The notes under the pieces are model-generated. The model ran no database searches. It was not told where the DNA came from and saw nothing but the letters and a program-made list of their open reading frames with translations. 64,000 bases of DNA from Pseudochelatococcus sp047501465. Lineage in GTDB: Bacteria > Pseudomonadota > Alphaproteobacteria > Rhizobiales > Beijerinckiaceae. Positions 7,409-15,873 of the stretch are shown here, in pieces (the stretch's first letter is position 1; every line of letters begins with the position of its first letter). A program made the position numbers and the translations under genes. The stretch lies in contig NZ_JAZDRL010000002.1 in NCBI RefSeq assembly GCF_047501465.1, positions 310,001 to 374,000 on the forward strand, read 5' to 3'.

Positions 7409-9478
7409 TTATGCGTACTTGGCCTGAACCTCTTGAGCGACCGCTGACGGCACCTGCTCGTAATGGTCAAACTGCATCGTGTAAGTTGCGCGTCCCTGAC
7501 TCATGGATCGCAATGTATTGACATAGCCAAACATGTTGGCCAACGGAACCATCGCATCAACGACGACCGCGTTACCACGCATATCTTGACCTTGGATCTG
7601 GCCACGGCGAGAATTAAGATCGCCGATCACTGAGCCTGTATAGTCTTCCGGTGTCACAACTTCAACCTTCATAACAGGCTCAAGTAACACCGATCCACCC
7701 TTTTGTAGAGCATCACGAAGTGCAGCACGTGCAGCAATTTCAAAGGCTAACGCCGATGAATCAACTTCATGGTATGCACCGTCAATCAATTCGATCTTAA
7801 GGTCGACCACAGGGAAGCCAGCAAGAATACCCGCACCCAAGACGCTTTCCAGCCCCTTCTCGACACCAGGAATGTACTCCTTAGGCACCGAACCACCAAC
7901 GACCTTAGAAGAAAACGAATAACCAGTACCAGCTTCTGCAGGCTCGACCACTAACTTAACGCGAGCAAACTGACCTGTACCACCAGTCTGTTTTTTATGC
8001 GTATAATCAATCTCTACTTTTTTAGAGATACGCTCACGGTAAGCTACTTGAGGTGCACCGACGTTAGCATCTACCTTATAAGTACGACGTAAAATGTCGA
8101 CCTTAATATCAAGATGAAGCTCACCCATTCCCTTAAGAATAGTTTGGCCAGATTCAGTATCCGTCGAAACACGGAAAGAAGGATCTTCGGCCGCTAGCTT
8201 GGACAAAGCAATACCAAGTTTTTCCTGATCAGCCTTAGACTTAGGCTCAATCGCAATCTCAATAACAGGCTCAGGAAACTCCATGCGCTCCAGCACTACG
8301 CCTTTTAATGGATCACAAAGCGTATCGCCGGTACGAACATCCTTGAGACTTGCCAAAGCGACAATATCACCCGCATAAGCTTCCTTGATATCTTCACGAT
8401 TGTTTGCATGCATCAAGAGCATACGCCCGACACGCTCTTTCTTCTCGCGGGTCGAATTCAGAACAGTATCACCAGACTTCACACAACCGGAATAAACACG
8501 GCAGAATGTGATTGTGCCAACGAAAGGATCGTCCATAATCTTGAACGCGAGCATAGAGAAAGGCTCGTCATCGGAAGGCAAGCGCTCCGTCGGCTCCTCG
8601 GTCTTGACATCAGTGCCTTTAATCGCACCACGATCAATTGGCGACGGCAAATAAGCCACCACTGCATCCAATAATGGATGAATACCGCGATTTTTAAACG
8701 CTGAACCACAAAGAACGGGATGATAAGCACGCGCCTGAACAGCCGTGCGAACCAAACGATGCAACGTTTCAGCATCCGGCTCTTTACCATCCAGGTAAGC
8801 AGCCATTACATCGTCATCCAGCTCAACAGATGCTTCGATTAGCTTCAGACGATACTCTGCAGCTTGCTCGGCGAGGTCTGCAGGAATATCCGTGACTTCT
8901 GGAGTTCCAGTGCTATCGCGGTAATAGATTGCCTTTTGCGCGATTAGATCGACAACGCCGATAAAGTCGTTTTCAACGCCAATTGGAATCTGCAACAGAA
9001 CAGGTTTACCGGCAACACGATCAATGATCGAGTCAACACATTTGAACAGATCGGAACCGACCTTGTCCATTTTGTTAACAAAAACGATGCGCGGCACATC
9101 ATACTTGTCAGCTTGACGCCAAACAGTCTCAGTCTGAGGCTCAACACCCTGACTACCGTCAAGAACACACACAGCACCATCAAGAACACGCAGTGAACGC
9201 TCAACTTCAATCGTGAAGTCAACATGACCAGGGGTGTCAATGATGTTCAGACGATGGTCTTTCCAGAAACAGGTAGTTGCAGCAGAAGTAATGGTAATAC
9301 CACGCTCCTGCTCCTGATCCATCCAGTCCATGGTTGCCGCACCTTCGTGCGTTTCACCAATTTTGTGGTTCTTGCCCGTAAAGAAAAGAATGCGCTCGGT
9401 CGTCGTCGTCTTACCGGCGTCGATATGCGCCATGATTCCGAAGTTACGGTAATCGGCAATAGGATGTGTGCGAGACAT
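7409..9478 (-). CDS. fusA: Elongation factor G
   Basis: Translocase of 689 residues that moves tRNAs and mRNA after peptide transfer and helps recycle ribosomes. GTPase motifs AHIDAGKT (17-24), DTPGHVDF and NKMDK are present, followed by domains II-V, with no truncation. The start reads MSRTHPIADYRNFGIMAHID. It lies 27 nt after rpsG and 89 nt before tuf. Confidence 0.98.
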   Translation of the reverse strand: MSRTHPIADYRNFGIMAHIDAGKTTTTERILFFTGKNHKIGETHEGAATMDWMDQEQERGITITSAATTCFWKDHRLNIIDTPGHVDFTIEVERSLRVLDGAVCVLDGSQGVEPQTETVWRQADKYDVPRIVFVNKMDKVGSDLFKCVDSIIDRVAGKPVLLQIPIGVENDFIGVVDLIAQKAIYYRDSTGTPEVTDIPADLAEQAAEYRLKLIEASVELDDDVMAAYLDGKEPDAETLHRLVRTAVQARAYHPVLCGSAFKNRGIHPLLDAVVAYLPSPIDRGAIKGTDVKTEEPTERLPSDDEPFSMLAFKIMDDPFVGTITFCRVYSGCVKSGDTVLNSTREKKERVGRMLLMHANNREDIKEAYAGDIVALASLKDVRTGDTLCDPLKGVVLERMEFPEPVIEIAIEPKSKADQEKLGIALSKLAAEDPSFRVSTDTESGQTILKGMGELHLDIKVDILRRTYKVDANVGAPQVAYRERISKKVEIDYTHKKQTGGTGQFARVKLVVEPAEAGTGYSFSSKVVGGSVPKEYIPGVEKGLESVLGAGILAGFPVVDLKIELIDGAYHEVDSSALAFEIAARAALRDALQKGGSVLLEPVMKVEVVTPEDYTGSVIGDLNSRRGQIQGQDMRGNAVVVDAMVPLANMFGYVNTLRSMSQGRATYTMQFDHYEQVPSAVAQEVQAKYA

Positions 9479-9505
9479 CGTCGTAGCTCCGTTTGACCCG
9501 GTTCT

Positions 9506-9976
9506 TTACCAGCGATAATGCGAGAAGGCGCGATTAGCTTCAGCCATACGATGCGTATCTTCACGCTTCTTAACGGCGTTACCACGGCTGCTCGACGCAT
9601 CCATCAACTCAGCTGACAAGCGCTCAATCATCGTACGATCGTTGCGAGCACGAGCTGCCTGAATAAGCCAGCGAATGGCCAACGCTTGACGACGCTCATT
9701 ACGAACCTCGACCGGTACCTGATACGTCGCACCACCAACACGGCGCGAGCGAACTTCAATTGCAGGAGCAACATTATCAAGCGCCTGCTTAAACACAGCG
9801 AGGGGCTCAGTTTTCAGCTTCTGCTCAACGATATCAAACGCGCCATAGACAATAGCCTCGGCAGCGGACTTTTTACCATCACGCATGATGGAATTCATGA
9901 ACTTCGTGACGATAATATCACCGAACTTTGCATCCGGAATAATCTCACGCTTTTCCGCACTATGGCGACGGGACAT
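9506..9976 (-). CDS. rpsG: 30S ribosomal protein S7
   Basis: Protein of 156 residues, full length. S7 starts assembly of the 16S 3' major domain and lines the E site; in E. coli it autoregulates the str operon through the S12-S7 spacer. Here that spacer is 95 nt, long enough for a regulatory structure, but I did not identify one with confidence. Confidence 0.97.
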   Translation of the reverse strand: MSRRHSAEKREIIPDAKFGDIIVTKFMNSIMRDGKKSAAEAIVYGAFDIVEQKLKTEPLAVFKQALDNVAPAIEVRSRRVGGATYQVPVEVRNERRQALAIRWLIQAARARNDRTMIERLSAELMDASSSRGNAVKKREDTHRMAEANRAFSHYRW

Positions 9977-10071
9977 CGGCTTTCGCTCCGCCTACTTTGA
10001 TGATAACCGAGCTACGCTGCGATTATCCGAATTACCTCGAAAAACACCCAATAAGAACCCCTTAACGGCTC

Positions 10072-10443
10072 TTACTTAGGACGCTTAGCACCATACTTTG
10101 AACGGCGCTGCTTACGGTTTTTAACACCCTGCGTATCAAGAACACCGCGCAAGATGTGGTAACGCACACCCGGCAAATCCTTTACACGACCGCCACGGAT
10201 CATGACCACGGAGTGCTCTTGCAGGTTATGACCTTCACCAGGAATATAACCGATCACCTCAAAGCCATTCGTCAAACGAACCTTAGCAACCTTACGGAGA
10301 GCCGAGTTAGGCTTCTTAGGCGTCGTTGTATAAACGCGCGTGCAAACACCCCGCTTCTGCGGGCAGGACTCAAGAGCAGGAACCTTATTCCGGCTTTTCT
10401 GCGCCGTCCGCGGCTTGCGGATCAGCTGGCTGATCGTCGGCAT
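10072..10443 (-). CDS. rpsL: 30S ribosomal protein S12
   Basis: Protein of 123 residues at the decoding centre. I chose ATG 10443 (MPTISQLIRKPR), the family start, over an upstream in-frame reading from 10485. The two lysines where streptomycin-resistance changes usually arise (in TPKKPNSA and GRVKDLPG) are in the wild-type state. It is the first gene of the str operon here and is preceded by a long leader and a good promoter candidate. Confidence 0.97.
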   Translation of the reverse strand: MPTISQLIRKPRTAQKSRNKVPALESCPQKRGVCTRVYTTTPKKPNSALRKVAKVRLTNGFEVIGYIPGEGHNLQEHSVVMIRGGRVKDLPGVRYHILRGVLDTQGVKNRKQRRSKYGAKRPK

Positions 10444-10774
10444 ACTATCTTCTCTCGCTTTCAACCGCTGGACAGTATTGACCATCCATCAAGTCGGCCG
10501 TTGGCCAATTACTTTCCAGCGCCATAAGGCCCTGAACACCTGAAACGCCGCACCGCCCCAATCAGGACCGCCGACAGACAAAGTACAAACGTGCCTGCCA
10601 CTCTTAGCAGCAAGCACTTGCACATGCAGAGGACCAAGCTTTCACCAGGTCATGCTCCAGATCTGACAATCAAGCCTTACTTGCGGCCAGTCGGTGCTAG
10701 AAACGGCAACGTTTAAGGTTCACCCATCAAGGCTTGGCGCCTCAAAATCAGAACACCTACGGCTTACCGAAAGT
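10444..10774 (-). promoter_or_regulatory. Long (about 330 nt) 5' leader of the str operon
   Basis: No protein gene fits between rpsL and the promoter candidate at 10781-10809, so the rpsL transcript should carry a leader of about 330 nt. It contains several short complementary stretches, for example around GCATGTGCAAGTGCTTGC. I cannot assign it to a known RNA family. Inference only: such length suggests a regulatory or processed leader. Confidence 0.4.
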
Positions 10775-10780
10775 TGGACT

Positions 10781-10809
10781 TACTTACATTCAGATTCGGC
10801 GCCCGTCAA
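10781..10809 (-). promoter_or_regulatory. Candidate promoter of the rpsL (str) operon
   Basis: On the minus strand TTGACG is followed after exactly 17 nt by TAAGTA. The hexamers resemble sigma-70 promoters of alphaproteobacterial translation genes and the tRNA-Tyr promoter candidate in this window (TTGACA-17-CTAAGA). A second, weaker pair (TTGATA-17-TAATTT) lies a little upstream. Confidence 0.55.
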
Positions 10810-10923
10810 GGGGAGAACCTAAAAGGAAATTAAAATCCGTCAACCAAATTATCAAATCAGGATGCGCTTAAACATTACCCTGACCATGCATTAGAAAAAC
10901 GACCAAAAAACGACCGCTTCTCT

Positions 10924-10972
10924 AAAAATAGCACAAGCCTGATATCAATCTGCACCAGATCGATATCAGGCT
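10924..10972 (-). terminator. Probable terminator downstream of tRNA-Trp
   Basis: A perfect 11-bp stem, AGCCTGATATC paired with GATATCAGGCT (10936-10946 and 10962-10972), has a 15-nt loop. On the minus strand it is followed after a few bases by a T-rich stretch (TATTTTT). It would end the tRNA-Tyr-Gly-tuf-tRNA-Trp transcript. Confidence 0.6.
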
Positions 10973-11020
10973 AGCGTTACGCACTCTCTATAAATAGAGT
11001 CCTTTAGCTTTCCTGCCAGA

Positions 11021-11097
11021 TGGCAGGAGTGGAGGGACTCGAACCCCCAACCCCCGGTTTTGGAGACCGGTGCTCTAGCCAATTGAGCTACACTCCT
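11021..11097 (-). tRNA. tRNA-Trp (anticodon CCA)
   Basis: The 77-nt cloverleaf includes an encoded 3' CCA. The acceptor AGGAGTG pairs with CACTCCT, the anticodon loop is CTCCAAA, and the T-loop motif is GGTTCGAGTCC. It lies downstream of tuf copy 2 on the same strand. In most relatives secE and nusG follow; here they do not. A hairpin (11101-11124) sits just before its 5' end and an 8-bp palindrome (11011-11028) overlaps its 3' end. Confidence 0.97.
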
Positions 11098-11100
11098 AAA

Positions 11101-11124
11101 GGATACGGCGAAACCGTCGTATCC
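11101..11124 (-). promoter_or_regulatory. Hairpin just upstream of tRNA-Trp
   Basis: GGATACGACG pairs with CGCCGTATCC (one mismatch) around a 4-nt loop, ending 3 nt before the tRNA 5' end. It lies in the tuf to tRNA-Trp spacer. It may help separate the tuf mRNA from the tRNA during RNase processing; this is inference. Confidence 0.45.
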
Positions 11125-11188
11125 ATATATCTGATGATTCTCGAAAACACACCCGTTAAGAATATGTTTCCAGAACTTTTTTCCTAAA

Positions 11189-12379
11189 TCACTCGATAAT
11201 TTCGGCGACGACGCCTGCGCCGACGGTGCGACCACCTTCACGGATAGCGAAGCGCAGCTTCTCTTCCATTGCGATCGGAACGATCAGGTGCACTTCGACA
11301 GAGATGTTATCGCCAGGCATCACCATTTCCGTGCCTTCTGGCAGGTGAACGATACCCGTGACGTCCGTTGTACGGAAGTAGAACTGCGGACGGTAGTTAC
11401 CAAAGAACGGCGTATGACGGCCACCCTCTTCCTTTGTCAGGATATAAGCCTCAGCCTTGAACTTGGTGTGAGGCTTCACTGAACCGGGCTTTGCAAGAAC
11501 CTGGCCGCGCTCAACGTCTTCACGCTTCGTGCCGCGAAGCAGCGCACCGATATTGTCGCCTGCCTGACCTTGATCAAGAAGCTTGCGGAACATTTCAACG
11601 CCGGTGACCGTCGTCTTGATTGTTGGACGAATGCCAACAACTTCGATTTCTTCACCAACCTTGATGATACCGCGCTCAACACGACCCGTTACAACCGTAC
11701 CACGACCAGAGATTGAGAATACATCCTCAACTGGCATCAGGAATGGCTGGTCAACTGGGCGCTCTGGCTGTGGGATGTATGCATCGACTGCTTCCATCAG
11801 CTTCAGAACGGCATCGTGACCGATTTCACGGTTCGTATCTTCAAGTGCTGCAAGTGCAGAACCCTTGACAACAGGAATGTCATCGCCAGGGAATTCATAT
11901 TTTGACAGAAGCTCACGGATCTCGAGCTCTACAAGCTCAAGAAGCTCCGGATCATCCACCTGGTCGACCTTGTTCATGAACACGACAAGCGCAGGAACAC
12001 CAACCTGGCGAGCGAGCAGAATGTGCTCACGCGTCTGGGGCATTGGACCGTCAGCAGATGACACAACCAGAATCGCGCCGTCCATCTGAGCAGCACCCGT
12101 GATCATGTTCTTCACGTAGTCGGCGTGCCCGGGGCAATCAACGTGTGCATAGTGACGGTTTGCGGTTTCGTACTCAACGTGGGATGTTGAGATGGTGATA
12201 CCACGTGCTTTTTCTTCTGGCGCCTTATCGATTTGATCGTACGCCGTAAACGAAGCGCCACCAGCCTCGGCAAGAACCTTCGTGATCGCAGCCGTCAATG
12301 ACGTCTTGCCATGGTCAACGTGACCAATCGTTCCGATGTTACAATGCGGCTTCGTCCGCTCAAACTTTTCCTTCGCCAT
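11189..12379 (-). CDS. tuf: Elongation factor Tu, copy 2 (tRNA-linked)
   Basis: Protein of 396 residues, identical to copy 1 and apparently identical at the DNA level from 11185 to 12379, while the flanks are unrelated. Function as for copy 1 (GTP-dependent aminoacyl-tRNA delivery). It sits between tRNA-Gly and tRNA-Trp, the ancient tufB context. The start has a weak GAGAG-type site upstream. Exact identity limited to the coding region indicates gene conversion. Confidence 0.98.
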   Translation of the reverse strand: MAKEKFERTKPHCNIGTIGHVDHGKTSLTAAITKVLAEAGGASFTAYDQIDKAPEEKARGITISTSHVEYETANRHYAHVDCPGHADYVKNMITGAAQMDGAILVVSSADGPMPQTREHILLARQVGVPALVVFMNKVDQVDDPELLELVELEIRELLSKYEFPGDDIPVVKGSALAALEDTNREIGHDAVLKLMEAVDAYIPQPERPVDQPFLMPVEDVFSISGRGTVVTGRVERGIIKVGEEIEVVGIRPTIKTTVTGVEMFRKLLDQGQAGDNIGALLRGTKREDVERGQVLAKPGSVKPHTKFKAEAYILTKEEGGRHTPFFGNYRPQFYFRTTDVTGIVHLPEGTEMVMPGDNISVEVHLIVPIAMEEKLRFAIREGGRTVGAGVVAEIIE

Positions 12380-12570
12380 TGACGTAGCTCTCTCGTCCCA
12401 TCCTGAAACGACCTCTGCCCTCTAGTGGCAGATAGTCCCCAAGCGCCTCATCGATCATCATAACAACCGAGACAGCGCCATTTTGTAATTCGTTTCTGCT
12501 AGTTCGCCCAACAGCAGATCACAATATCAGCTACAGCAATAACTGAGCAGACCTTGGATGTACTACTAAT

Positions 12571-12644
12571 TGGAGCGGGTGAAGGGAATCGAACCCTCGT
12601 CATCAGCTTGGAAGGCTGTTGCTCTACCATTGAGCTACACCCGC
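12571..12644 (-). tRNA. tRNA-Gly (anticodon TCC)
   Basis: The 74-nt cloverleaf includes an encoded CCA. The acceptor GCGGGTG pairs with CACCCGC, the anticodon loop CTTCCAA gives anticodon TCC, and the T-arm contains GGTTCGATTCC. It is located 22 nt after tRNA-Tyr and upstream of tuf copy 2. Confidence 0.97.
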
Positions 12645-12666
12645 GCGATAACAGTCCCAGAATGGG

Positions 12667-12751
12667 TGGTGGAGGAGGTTGGTTTCGAACCAACGTAGGC
12701 GTAGCCAACGGATTTACAGTCCGTCCCCTTTAACCACTCGGGCACTCCTCC
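12667..12751 (-). tRNA. tRNA-Tyr (anticodon GTA)
   Basis: An 85-nt class II tRNA with a long variable arm and encoded CCA. The acceptor GGAGGAG pairs with CTCCTCC, the anticodon loop CTGTAAA gives GTA, and the T-arm contains GGTTCGAAACC. It is the first gene of the tRNA-Tyr/tRNA-Gly/tuf/tRNA-Trp unit. Confidence 0.97.
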
Positions 12752-12848
12752 GGCCCATTCCAGCAGACTACCGCTTTTGAACTCCCTCCCCGTATTGATT
12801 CAAAGATCAGCGAGGCGGCGTTCACATCTGCGGAAGCAGCGGGGCGTT

Positions 12849-12877
12849 TCTTAGAGCGGAGCAGCCACCAGTGTCAA
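12849..12877 (-). promoter_or_regulatory. Candidate promoter of the tRNA-Tyr operon
   Basis: A perfect TTGACA (minus strand, 12877 to 12872) is followed after exactly 17 nt by CTAAGA. It lies about 100 nt upstream of tRNA-Tyr in the divergent spacer with rlmB. The arrangement is typical of strong stable-RNA promoters in alphaproteobacteria. Confidence 0.6.
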
Positions 12878-12960
12878 CACCTAATCGAGGTTTTTCAAAT
12901 GCGATCTGGTCAATTGTTCACACTTATGCGACGAATAGCCTTCAATCATAAGGCAATCGA

Positions 12961-13797
12961 ATGACCGACAATTTCTCTTCCAAGCATCACAAAAAGCCCC
13001 CTTACCGCCAACAGGCAACCAGGTTCACGCGCCGTCCAAACCCTGGGCGACAAGCCAATTCTGTCTTTCCTGAAGAAGCAAATGACGGCGTTGTTCTCTA
13101 TGGTTGGCATGCCGTATCCGAGGCGCTCGCTAATCCTGCAAGGCGCTTCCGTTCGCTGATGGTAACAGAAAATGCGGCTAGACGATTAGCCGAGGTTTTC
13201 CACAGCCTTCCAATTCAACCAACCATTGTTCGTCCATCAGAGATCGATCAACGTGTGAGCGCAGATGCCGTGCATCAGGGCATGTTGCTTTATGCTGATT
13301 CGCTCGAATCGCTCACCGTTGAGGATCTTGCGCCCAATTCGTTGATTCTGGTGCTAGACCAAATTACTGATCCGCATAATGTCGGCGCTATCGTCCGCAC
13401 AGCTTGCGCCTTTGGTATTGATGCGATTTTGACGACCGCCCGACATAGCCCCGCGACTACCGGTGTATTGGCGAAATCTGCCTCTGGTGGTCTTGAGCAT
13501 GTTCCTTTTGTAACCGTACGCAACCTTGCTGGCGCGCTGCAAACACTCTCGGAACGCGGCTATCAATGTATCGGCCTGGATTCTGAAGGCGAAGAAACAT
13601 TGGGAGCAATCCCCATGCGGCGTCCTCTGGCATTGGTCTTGGGCGCGGAGGGCAAAGGCTTGCGACAGCTTACGAGGGAGCGCTGCAATATGTTGGCGCG
13701 CCTTGATGTGCCAGGAAAGATCAAAAGCCTGAATGTCTCGAACGCAGCAGCAATCTCACTATATGCTGTTACTTCAAGGCTCGCTTCAGAGAATTAA
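12961..13797 (+). CDS. rlmB: 23S rRNA (guanosine-2'-O-)-methyltransferase RlmB (SpoU family)
   Basis: Protein of 278 residues. After a basic, low-complexity N-terminus (about 1-40) comes an RNA-binding substrate domain (about 44-115). The C-terminal SPOUT domain carries the three SpoU motifs: NVGAIVRTACAFG, LVLGAEGKGL and SLNVSNAAAIS. It should methylate the ribose of 23S rRNA G2251 (E. coli numbering) in the P-loop using SAM. The N-terminal domain favours RlmB over tRNA TrmH, but other SpoU targets cannot be excluded. It diverges from the tRNA-Tyr promoter. Confidence 0.88.
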   Translation: MTDNFSSKHHKKPPYRQQATRFTRRPNPGRQANSVFPEEANDGVVLYGWHAVSEALANPARRFRSLMVTENAARRLAEVFHSLPIQPTIVRPSEIDQRVSADAVHQGMLLYADSLESLTVEDLAPNSLILVLDQITDPHNVGAIVRTACAFGIDAILTTARHSPATTGVLAKSASGGLEHVPFVTVRNLAGALQTLSERGYQCIGLDSEGEETLGAIPMRRPLALVLGAEGKGLRQLTRERCNMLARLDVPGKIKSLNVSNAAAISLYAVTSRLASEN

Positions 13798-13805
13798 TTA
13801 GCCAT

Positions 13806-13834
13806 GGCTGTATAGCGCGCTCACCTATACAGCC
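13806..13834 (+). terminator. Perfect 10-bp hairpin after rlmB
   Basis: GGCTGTATAG pairs exactly with CTATACAGCC around a 9-nt loop, 9 nt after the rlmB stop codon. The stretch after it is only moderately T-rich (CTCTTCC, with TTTTT further on), so this is a weak intrinsic terminator or 3'-end hairpin. From here to the transporter start at 14110 I see no gene; only an AGGGA ribosome binding site just before that start stands out. Confidence 0.45.
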
Positions 13835-14109
13835 CTCTTCCACCCGCTGTTTTTGATAATGAAGAAAACAAGCGGGAGGAACCTGCCTAATACTTTTGTC
13901 TAAAGACTTATGTCCAAGCGACAACGGTTTCCGTTGCAACTATTATGAATCGCGATAGATTGTCACAGGCTTCCTTTGGTTGGTCCTGTGATGATTTCCG
14001 ACAATAACCGGCATGCTCCAGAAGAGAGCGGTCGGCGTTCGGGCCAAGCGGCTGTCTGATTGCGGCCAGTTTGGTTGACGTTGAGGAAACGCAACGAGGG
14101 ACCATTACC

Positions 14110-15792
14110 ATGACCTTTGCCAGCACAACGGGCGGGGCCAAGCCCAAAGCCGCCCCTATGACTAAAGAAGAGCGAAAGGTGATTATTGCCTCTTCGCTTG
14201 GCACTGTTTTTGAATGGTATGATTTCTATCTCTATGGCTCATTATCGGCGATTATTGCAGCGCAATTCTTTTCGGGCGTGAACCCGACTGCGGGCTTCAT
14301 TTTTGCCCTACTTGCTTTTGCTGCAGGTTTTGCCGTTCGTCCATTCGGTTCGCTGTTCTTCGGTCGCCTTGGCGATCTGGTCGGCCGTAAATATACCTTC
14401 TTGATCACCATCATTCTGATGGGACTTTCAACGTTTATCGTCGGCCTACTGCCCAATTACGCATCTATTGGTATTTTGGCACCAGTTGCGTTAATTGCAC
14501 TGCGTTTGCTTCAGGGCCTGGCGCTAGGCGGCGAATATGGTGGAGCGGCAACTTATGTTGCAGAACACGCCCCTAGAGGTCGACGCGGTTTCTATACCAG
14601 CTTCATTCAAACAACAGCAACACTTGGGTTATTCCTGTCATTGCTGGTAATCTTGGGCATACGCACCTGGTTAGGCGAAGAAGCCTTTGCTGCGTGGGGC
14701 TGGCGAATTCCCTTCCTTGTCTCGATCATTCTGCTGGCTATATCCGTATGGATTCGAACACAACTGGAAGAATCCCCCTCCTTCAAAAAGATGAAAGCTG
14801 AAGGCACTGGCTCCAAGGCCCCTCTGAAGGAAGCTTTTGGCACCTGGAAAAATGCCAAGATCGGCCTTTATGCGCTTTTTGGCAGCACAGCGGGGCAGGC
14901 TGTTGTCTGGTACACGGGCCAGTTCTACGCTCTCTTCTTTCTCACACAGACGCTGAAGGTTGATTCGGCCACGGCCAATATCCAGATTGCCATCGCCCTT
15001 CTGTTTGCCACGCCGTTTTTCGTCGTATTCGGCTGGTTATCAGACAAGATCGGCCGAAAGCCGATTATTTTAGGTGGCTGCCTGTTAGCTGCACTTCTTT
15101 ACTTCCCATTATTTAACGCTCTAACACGCGCAGCAAACCCTGACCTGGCCGCAGCACAAGCCTCTGCGCCCGTAACAGTGGTAGCCAATCCGGCTGAGTG
15201 CTCATTCCAGTTCAATCCTGTTGGAACGGCACAGTTCACCTCTTCCTGTGATATTGCCAAAAGCTTCCTGGCACGTAATTCGGTGAATTATGATAATGTT
15301 GCCGCACCAGCTGGCACCATCGCGTCGATCAAGGTTGGTGATCGTAGCTTTGATGCATTTGATGCCCGCAGCTTGCCACCTGAAGAGCGCACTGCACGCA
15401 CCGCACAATTCCAAGCCGAATTGACGGCCGCAATCCGCGAAGCTGGTTATCCCGCCAAGGCAGATCCCGCCAAAATGAACTACCCGCTAACGGTTGGAAT
15501 CCTGTTCGTGCTCGTACTATTGGTGACCATGGTCTATGGCCCAATCGCCGCTCAGCTCGTGGAACTATTCCCAACGCGTATCCGCTACTCGGGTATGTCG
15601 CTGCCTTATCACATTGGTAACGGCTGGTTTGGCGGCTTCTTGCCTCCAACGATCTTCGCCATGGTAGCCGCGACAGGTAATATCTACTATGGCCTATGGT
15701 ATCCAATCACTATCGCCATAATGACCTTGGTTATTGGTCTGCTGTTTGTGCCAGAAACATACAAGCGTGACATCAACACGTACGACACCTGA
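14110..15792 (+). CDS. MFS transporter, MHS (metabolite:H+ symporter) family, with large extra loop
   Basis: Inner-membrane transporter of 560 residues; relatives are usually about 430-450. It has the MHS hallmarks: an N-terminal FEWYDFYLYGS segment, FGRLGDLVGRK after TM2 and GWLSDKIGRKP between TM8 and TM9, with about 12 membrane helices. The extra length is a hydrophilic block at about residues 337-455 between TM9 and TM10, predicted periplasmic, with two cysteines (364, 380). The family includes proline/betaine, citrate, ketoglutarate and shikimate carriers; I cannot name the substrate. I chose ATG 14110 (AGGGA site upstream) over an earlier in-frame TTG. A strong terminator follows. Confidence 0.85.
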   Translation: MTFASTTGGAKPKAAPMTKEERKVIIASSLGTVFEWYDFYLYGSLSAIIAAQFFSGVNPTAGFIFALLAFAAGFAVRPFGSLFFGRLGDLVGRKYTFLITIILMGLSTFIVGLLPNYASIGILAPVALIALRLLQGLALGGEYGGAATYVAEHAPRGRRGFYTSFIQTTATLGLFLSLLVILGIRTWLGEEAFAAWGWRIPFLVSIILLAISVWIRTQLEESPSFKKMKAEGTGSKAPLKEAFGTWKNAKIGLYALFGSTAGQAVVWYTGQFYALFFLTQTLKVDSATANIQIAIALLFATPFFVVFGWLSDKIGRKPIILGGCLLAALLYFPLFNALTRAANPDLAAAQASAPVTVVANPAECSFQFNPVGTAQFTSSCDIAKSFLARNSVNYDNVAAPAGTIASIKVGDRSFDAFDARSLPPEERTARTAQFQAELTAAIREAGYPAKADPAKMNYPLTVGILFVLVLLVTMVYGPIAAQLVELFPTRIRYSGMSLPYHIGNGWFGGFLPPTIFAMVAATGNIYYGLWYPITIAIMTLVIGLLFVPETYKRDINTYDT

Positions 15793-15810
15793 TAACTGCG
15801 TGCACTAATA

Positions 15811-15873
15811 GCTGCGCCGCCATCTCGCTTCGATTTCGGTTAAATGCGAGAAGGCGGCGCAGCTTATTTTTAC
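15811..15873 (+). terminator. Strong intrinsic terminator after the MHS transporter
   Basis: GCTGCGCCGCC pairs with GGCGGCGCAGC, continued by CTCGC/GCGAG after a 2-nt bulge on each side, and is followed by TTATTTTTA. This is a classical Rho-independent terminator about 20 nt after the stop codon. Confidence 0.9.

Noticed and set aside
114..10543. Many plus-strand open frames of 60-120 codons across the ribosomal operon
   Set aside because: They lie antisense to highly conserved ribosomal and elongation-factor genes, lack family similarity and ribosome binding sites, and are typical shadows.
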